NCBI GenBank assembly: GCA_003166055.1
Contig: PMWR01000239.1
Location: forward strand, 1-7,084
DNA: 7,084 nt
Direction: 5' to 3'
Origin: Acidobacteriaceae bacterium
GTDB taxonomy: Bacteria > Acidobacteriota > Terriglobia > Terriglobales > Acidobacteriaceae
Shown: positions 5,805 to 7,084 of the stretch, one piece after another
Position numbering within the stretch: position 1 is the first letter of the stretch
Layout: each line of letters opens with the position of its first letter
Program-made: the position numbers and the translations under genes
Notes under the pieces: model-generated
The model's input: the letters and a program-made list of their open reading frames with translations, nothing else
What the model was told of the DNA's origin: nothing
Databases searched by the model: none

Positions 5805-7084
5805 ATGTACGGTCGTGTTTTGAAGTCTCTGAGTGGGATTGCTGCTTTGGTTTGTTTGGCATTGTTACCCGCTGCCCTGGCTGCTCAGGATTCAGCTAAG
5901 CCACCAGCCCCTTCGGCTGATTCCCCGTCGAAGTATGACATCTTCCTCGGGTACAGCTACCTCGCACCCCATGGCACCGTGAATGGGATCACATTCAACG
6001 CCATCGACTACGGCGCCATCCTGGGCGTCTCCCGTTATTTCAACAGGTATATGGGCGCGCAGATCGAGATCGATGAACACGTACTGCTTCCGGAGACACC
6101 GAATACGTCGGTAAGCCAGCCGGGCGACGATTTTGAGGGCGGATCGGGCGGTTTGATCTTCCGCTACCCCGCCGCCGACATCACGCCGTTTGTTCACGCT
6201 CTGGTTGGTGTTGAATCGGTGGGCAGCTACGCACTTCCCGAAAAGTTGGGCGCTGTGCTGACCGTCGGCGGCGGTATGGATTACGCCACCCCGTTCTTCC
6301 ACCATCATCTGGCGATTCGCGTGTTTCAGGCGGACTACCAATATACACACGAAGACTTTGCCCCCGGTTATCGCGGCAATTTCAATATGGCCCGCTTGAG
6401 TGCCGGACTCGTGTTCCGCATCGGCTCCATTGTGCCGCCCCCGCCGGTGACCCTGGCTTGCTCGGCCAGCCCGGCCACCATCTTCCCCGGTGACCCGGTT
6501 ACCATTACCGCCATCGCGGGCAGCCTCGATCCCAAGGACAGCACCGTTTATACCTGGTCGGGCGTTGCCGGACTGAAGAATAATGGAACCACCGCCACGC
6601 TTGATTCGGCGGCCACCGGCGCGCTGACGGCAGGCGCCTATACCGTGAAGGGTGAAGTCAAGGAAGGCAAGGCCGGCAAGGAAGGCCTCAAGCCCGGCGA
6701 AACCGCGGATTGCTCGGCCACCATCACCGTCAAGGCCTTCGAGCCTCCCACCGTCAGTTGCTCGGCCAGCCCCAGCACCATCAATCCTGGAGCCACCAGC
6801 ACCATCACCGCGGTAGGCGTGAGCCCGCAGAACCGCCCGCTGACTTATAGCTACACGGCAGTCTCCGGAACCATCGGCGGAACCGGTACCACCGCCACCT
6901 TCAATTCCACCGGTGCACCGACCGGCGCTGTCGGCATCACATGCAACGTATCGGACGACAAGGGACAAACCGCGAGCGCCAACACCACGGTCACCATCAC
7001 CGCGCCCTATGTTGCTCCCGCTCCGCACACCCAGGCCCTGTGCTCCATCTCCTTCTCGAAGGATGAAAAGCGCCCGACCCGTGT
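5805..7084 (+). CDS. Outer-membrane beta-barrel protein with two Ig-like repeats (3' end missing)
   Basis: 426 codons are visible and the frame runs off the window. Residues 1-27 are a signal peptide (hydrophobic core, cleavage near ALA-A). Residues 43-209 look like a small outer-membrane beta-barrel of OmpA/OmpW-like type, opening YDIFLGYSYL and closing with the aromatic-ended strand RLSAGLVFRIG. A PPPP hinge (211-214) leads to two Ig-like modules: 215-310, opening VTLACSASPATIFPGD, and 315-400, opening TVSCSASPSTINPGA. Each module carries two cysteines (C219/C303 and C319/C380) that could form a disulfide in the periplasm. From about residue 411, ALCSISFSKDEKRPTR resembles the lead into an OmpA-like peptidoglycan-binding domain, which would lie beyond the edge. 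This architecture is common in Acidobacteriota. The likely role is structural, tethering outer membrane to cell wall, which is an inference. The start is set by the GGAGGAG site. Confidence 0.85.
   Translation, partial: MYGRVLKSLSGIAALVCLALLPAALAAQDSAKPPAPSADSPSKYDIFLGYSYLAPHGTVNGITFNAIDYGAILGVSRYFNRYMGAQIEIDEHVLLPETPNTSVSQPGDDFEGGSGGLIFRYPAADITPFVHALVGVESVGSYALPEKLGAVLTVGGGMDYATPFFHHHLAIRVFQADYQYTHEDFAPGYRGNFNMARLSAGLVFRIGSIVPPPPVTLACSASPATIFPGDPVTITAIAGSLDPKDSTVYTWSGVAGLKNNGTTATLDSAATGALTAGAYTVKGEVKEGKAGKEGLKPGETADCSATITVKAFEPPTVSCSASPSTINPGATSTITAVGVSPQNRPLTYSYTAVSGTIGGTGTTATFNSTGAPTGAVGITCNVSDDKGQTASANTTVTITAPYVAPAPHTQALCSISFSKDEKRPTR
6447..7004 (+). repeat. Two tandem Ig-like modules with a 300 bp period
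   Basis: The segments opening at 6459 and 6759 share TTGCTCGGCCAGCCC and the following CACCATC, offset by exactly 300 bases (100 residues). A third, shorter copy (TTGCTCGGCCACCATCACC) starts near 6710, at the end of the first module. This is consistent with duplication of one Ig-like domain followed by divergence. Confidence 0.65.

Noticed and set aside
5892..7028. 378-codon open frame on the minus strand across the outer-membrane protein gene
   Set aside because: It is antisense to a convincing secreted protein with a strong ribosome site. Its translation is Gly/Arg/Ala-rich low-complexity sequence, typical of a shadow frame in GC-rich DNA.

Overview
The window looks like a piece of an Acidobacteriota (Terriglobia-like) chromosome. 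This is inferred mainly from the outer-membrane protein at the right end, which has a signal peptide, a beta-barrel, a PPPP hinge and two Ig-like repeats with CSASP.TI.PG motifs. The stand-alone nuoB and the moderately GC-rich coding sequence fit this but do not prove it. No tRNA, rRNA, CRISPR array or transposase gene was seen.

Layout: positions 3-83 hold a possible 26-codon tail of a plus-strand gene, followed by a convergent gap with a hairpin. Four minus-strand genes then run from 4501 down to 198. They are amtB (ammonium channel with a signal peptide), a PII signalling protein (glnB/glnK type), an unrecognised 538-residue protein with two predicted membrane segments, and a small gamma-glutamylcyclotransferase-fold protein. 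The last two overlap by ATGA and are probably translationally coupled. About 470 bp of divergent upstream DNA separates amtB from plus-strand nuoB (complex I subunit carrying cluster N2), which stands without nuoA or nuoC. After a 260 bp gap comes the secreted outer-membrane protein, cut by the window edge.

How the genes work together: amtB and the PII protein form the classic nitrogen-sensing pair, in which PII blocks the AmtB channel when nitrogen is plentiful. Here amtB comes first and the two are separated by 209 bp instead of being tightly packed. Most of that gap is a 111 bp segment bounded by perfect 15 bp inverted repeats, with an 11 bp hairpin at its centre and an overlapping alternative hairpin at one edge. 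It is either a MITE-like insertion or an RNA control element, and it is the least explained structure in the window. The second point of interest is the 538-residue protein. Its N-terminus resembles an alpha/beta hydrolase whose nucleophile elbow reads G-I-R-A-G, with Arg where Ser should be.
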